Below, piece by piece: positions 63,061 to 64,000 of a DNA stretch of 64,000 nt (the stretch's first letter is position 1; every line of letters starts with the position of its first letter). The notes beneath the pieces were generated by a model. The model was not told the origin of the DNA. It was given only the letters and a program-made list of their open reading frames with translations, and made no database searches. Source of the DNA: Lumbricus terrestris (Eukaryota; Annelida; Clitellata; Crassiclitellata; Lumbricidae); assembly GCA_949752735.1 (NCBI GenBank), contig OX457040.1, positions 523,357-587,356 of the forward strand, in the 5' to 3' direction. Both the position numbers and the translations under genes were made by a program.

Positions 63061-64000
63061 TCACGACTGACCGGTGAAAGGGTCGCTGGTGCTGAGACTG
63101 ATCAAGTTCGAACGCTGCATTGTCATCCGTGGCGCATTCACCGTCATCTGCGACCATCTTGTAGCGTTTGGTGACGTCGTTTCCATCATCCCACTCCCCT
63201 CTCCTCCCATCCCATATGGTACTTCATGGGAATGCGGAGAATCAGGCACACGGGGTGGAGGTGGGTACATGTGTGGTGGGAGTCCCTCAGGGGAGGCAAA
63301 GACATGCACTTCTTGATTAGGAGGAGGCCGCATATAGCCTGGCACACCTGGAGGTGGTGGGTGACCATCAAAGCCCTGTTGAGGAAATGGACCTCGTACC
63401 TCATGGAACGAACCAGGTGGTCGGCCAAAGACGTGCATGTCTGGATGAGGATGAAGTGGTGACCCAGGGATGTGGGTTGGGTGCATTGTCATCACTGGCC
63501 TTGCCATCCCTGGAGGCTGCTGCTGCTGCTGATGATGAGGATGATGATGGACCAGGATCTGGGTGGGACCAACAAGCCTTTGTGGAAATCCAGTGCCAGG
63601 GGGAAACGGTTGATGGGGGACAGCAGGTGGCATTGCTGCGGGTGGCGGCTGATACGGAAAAGCTACGACGACCTGCGCCCGTGGAGGAGGAGGAGCTGGA
63701 TAGCCAACTTGTGGATAGCTGGATGGAACAAACGGTCGCAATGGGTCCTGGAATGGGGCAAGGCGTGGCGGAGGGGGCAGAGGGGGAGGGGGCTGAGCCA
63801 GGCCAAATGGGTCAGGTGGAGGAGGTTGGCCTGACTTGGCTCTCAGCTGAGCCTGGATCTCCTCAAAGCTCTCTCTTGACAGGAAGAAGGTCCCTGGCTC
63901 CGGTGGAGGTTGGACGACTTGCGATGGAGGAGATGGACTGCGATGTAGGGATCGATCTCGCCTTCCGCGCCGGTCGGCACTTCTTCTTCTTGAGTAGCTG
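63061..64000 (-). CDS. Proline-rich protein, C-terminal 312 codons (cut by window edge)
   Basis: The minus strand is open from the window edge to the TGA at 63063-63061. The visible N-terminal side has an arginine/serine stretch (SYSRRRSADRRGRRDRSLHR) and a short likely helix (SRESFEEIQAQLRAK). More than 200 residues rich in Pro, His, Gln, Gly and Met follow, with DPFG, PHMYPPPP, MHVFGRPPG and a final SLSTSDPFTGQS. Continuity over 940 nt with sensible composition and no microsatellite periodicity supports real coding. RS-like plus Pro-rich composition would suit an RNA-processing or endocytic adaptor protein, but I cannot name the family. The 5' part and any introns lie outside the window. 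Confidence 0.75.
   Translation of the reverse strand, partial: SYSRRRSADRRGRRDRSLHRSPSPPSQVVQPPPEPGTFFLSRESFEEIQAQLRAKSGQPPPPDPFGLAQPPPPLPPPPRLAPFQDPLRPFVPSSYPQVGYPAPPPPRAQVVVAFPYQPPPAAMPPAVPHQPFPPGTGFPQRLVGPTQILVHHHPHHQQQQQPPGMARPVMTMHPTHIPGSPLHPHPDMHVFGRPPGSFHEVRGPFPQQGFDGHPPPPGVPGYMRPPPNQEVHVFASPEGLPPHMYPPPPRVPDSPHSHEVPYGMGGEGSGMMETTSPNATRWSQMTVNAPRMTMQRSNLISLSTSDPFTGQS

Overview
This is eukaryotic, almost certainly metazoan, genomic DNA. Genes are split by phase-consistent GT-AG introns. There is a TRIM-type RING/B-box protein and a START lipid-transfer domain gene. Several classes of animal transposons are present (hAT, Tc1/mariner, a CR1-like LINE tail, tRNA-derived SINEs), and simple repeats are very dense (CTG, CAT, CA, TTTC, many minisatellites). 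The short word TAGGCCT recurs on both strands through noncoding DNA, as I associate with some marine invertebrate (for example echinoderm-like) genomes, but I cannot assign a phylum.

Layout. 1-575 (minus): N-terminus of a TRIM protein cut by the window edge. 576-6991: noncoding DNA with a decayed LINE end, two copies of a dispersed repeat family and minisatellites. 6992-9619 (plus): 875-residue acidic, low-complexity ORF with a PP1-docking RVxF motif. 9620-13557: noncoding. 13558-36238 (plus): a gene with a 75-codon first coding exon, a 14.1 kb repeat-filled intron and one giant 8.4 kb exon, giving about 2,866 residues of mostly disordered protein that I do not recognise. 37632-43810: a complete 6.18 kb hAT transposon with a perfect 8-bp target duplication. 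It carries a two-exon minus-strand gene encoding an OTU cysteine-protease domain fused to a BED-like finger and hAT transposase, broken by one 7-bp tandem duplication, plus passenger zinc-finger debris. 45212-59926 (plus): a fully reconstructable 14-exon gene for an ~805-residue single-pass membrane protein with a C-terminal START domain. Its introns hold a 2.26 kb non-autonomous hAT-like element, a 145-bp MITE, a SINE and an internally deleted mariner. 60797-62791: a duplicated 430-bp block flanking a 200-N assembly gap. 63061-64000 (minus): C-terminal part of a proline-rich protein running off the window.

The host genes do not form an obvious pathway. They look like unrelated neighbours separated by repeats. 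The most interesting items are the OTU-hAT fusion element, the membrane-anchored START protein, and the set of TIR elements whose termini and target duplications can be read directly. All calls come from reading the sequence by eye; no alignment or database search was run.
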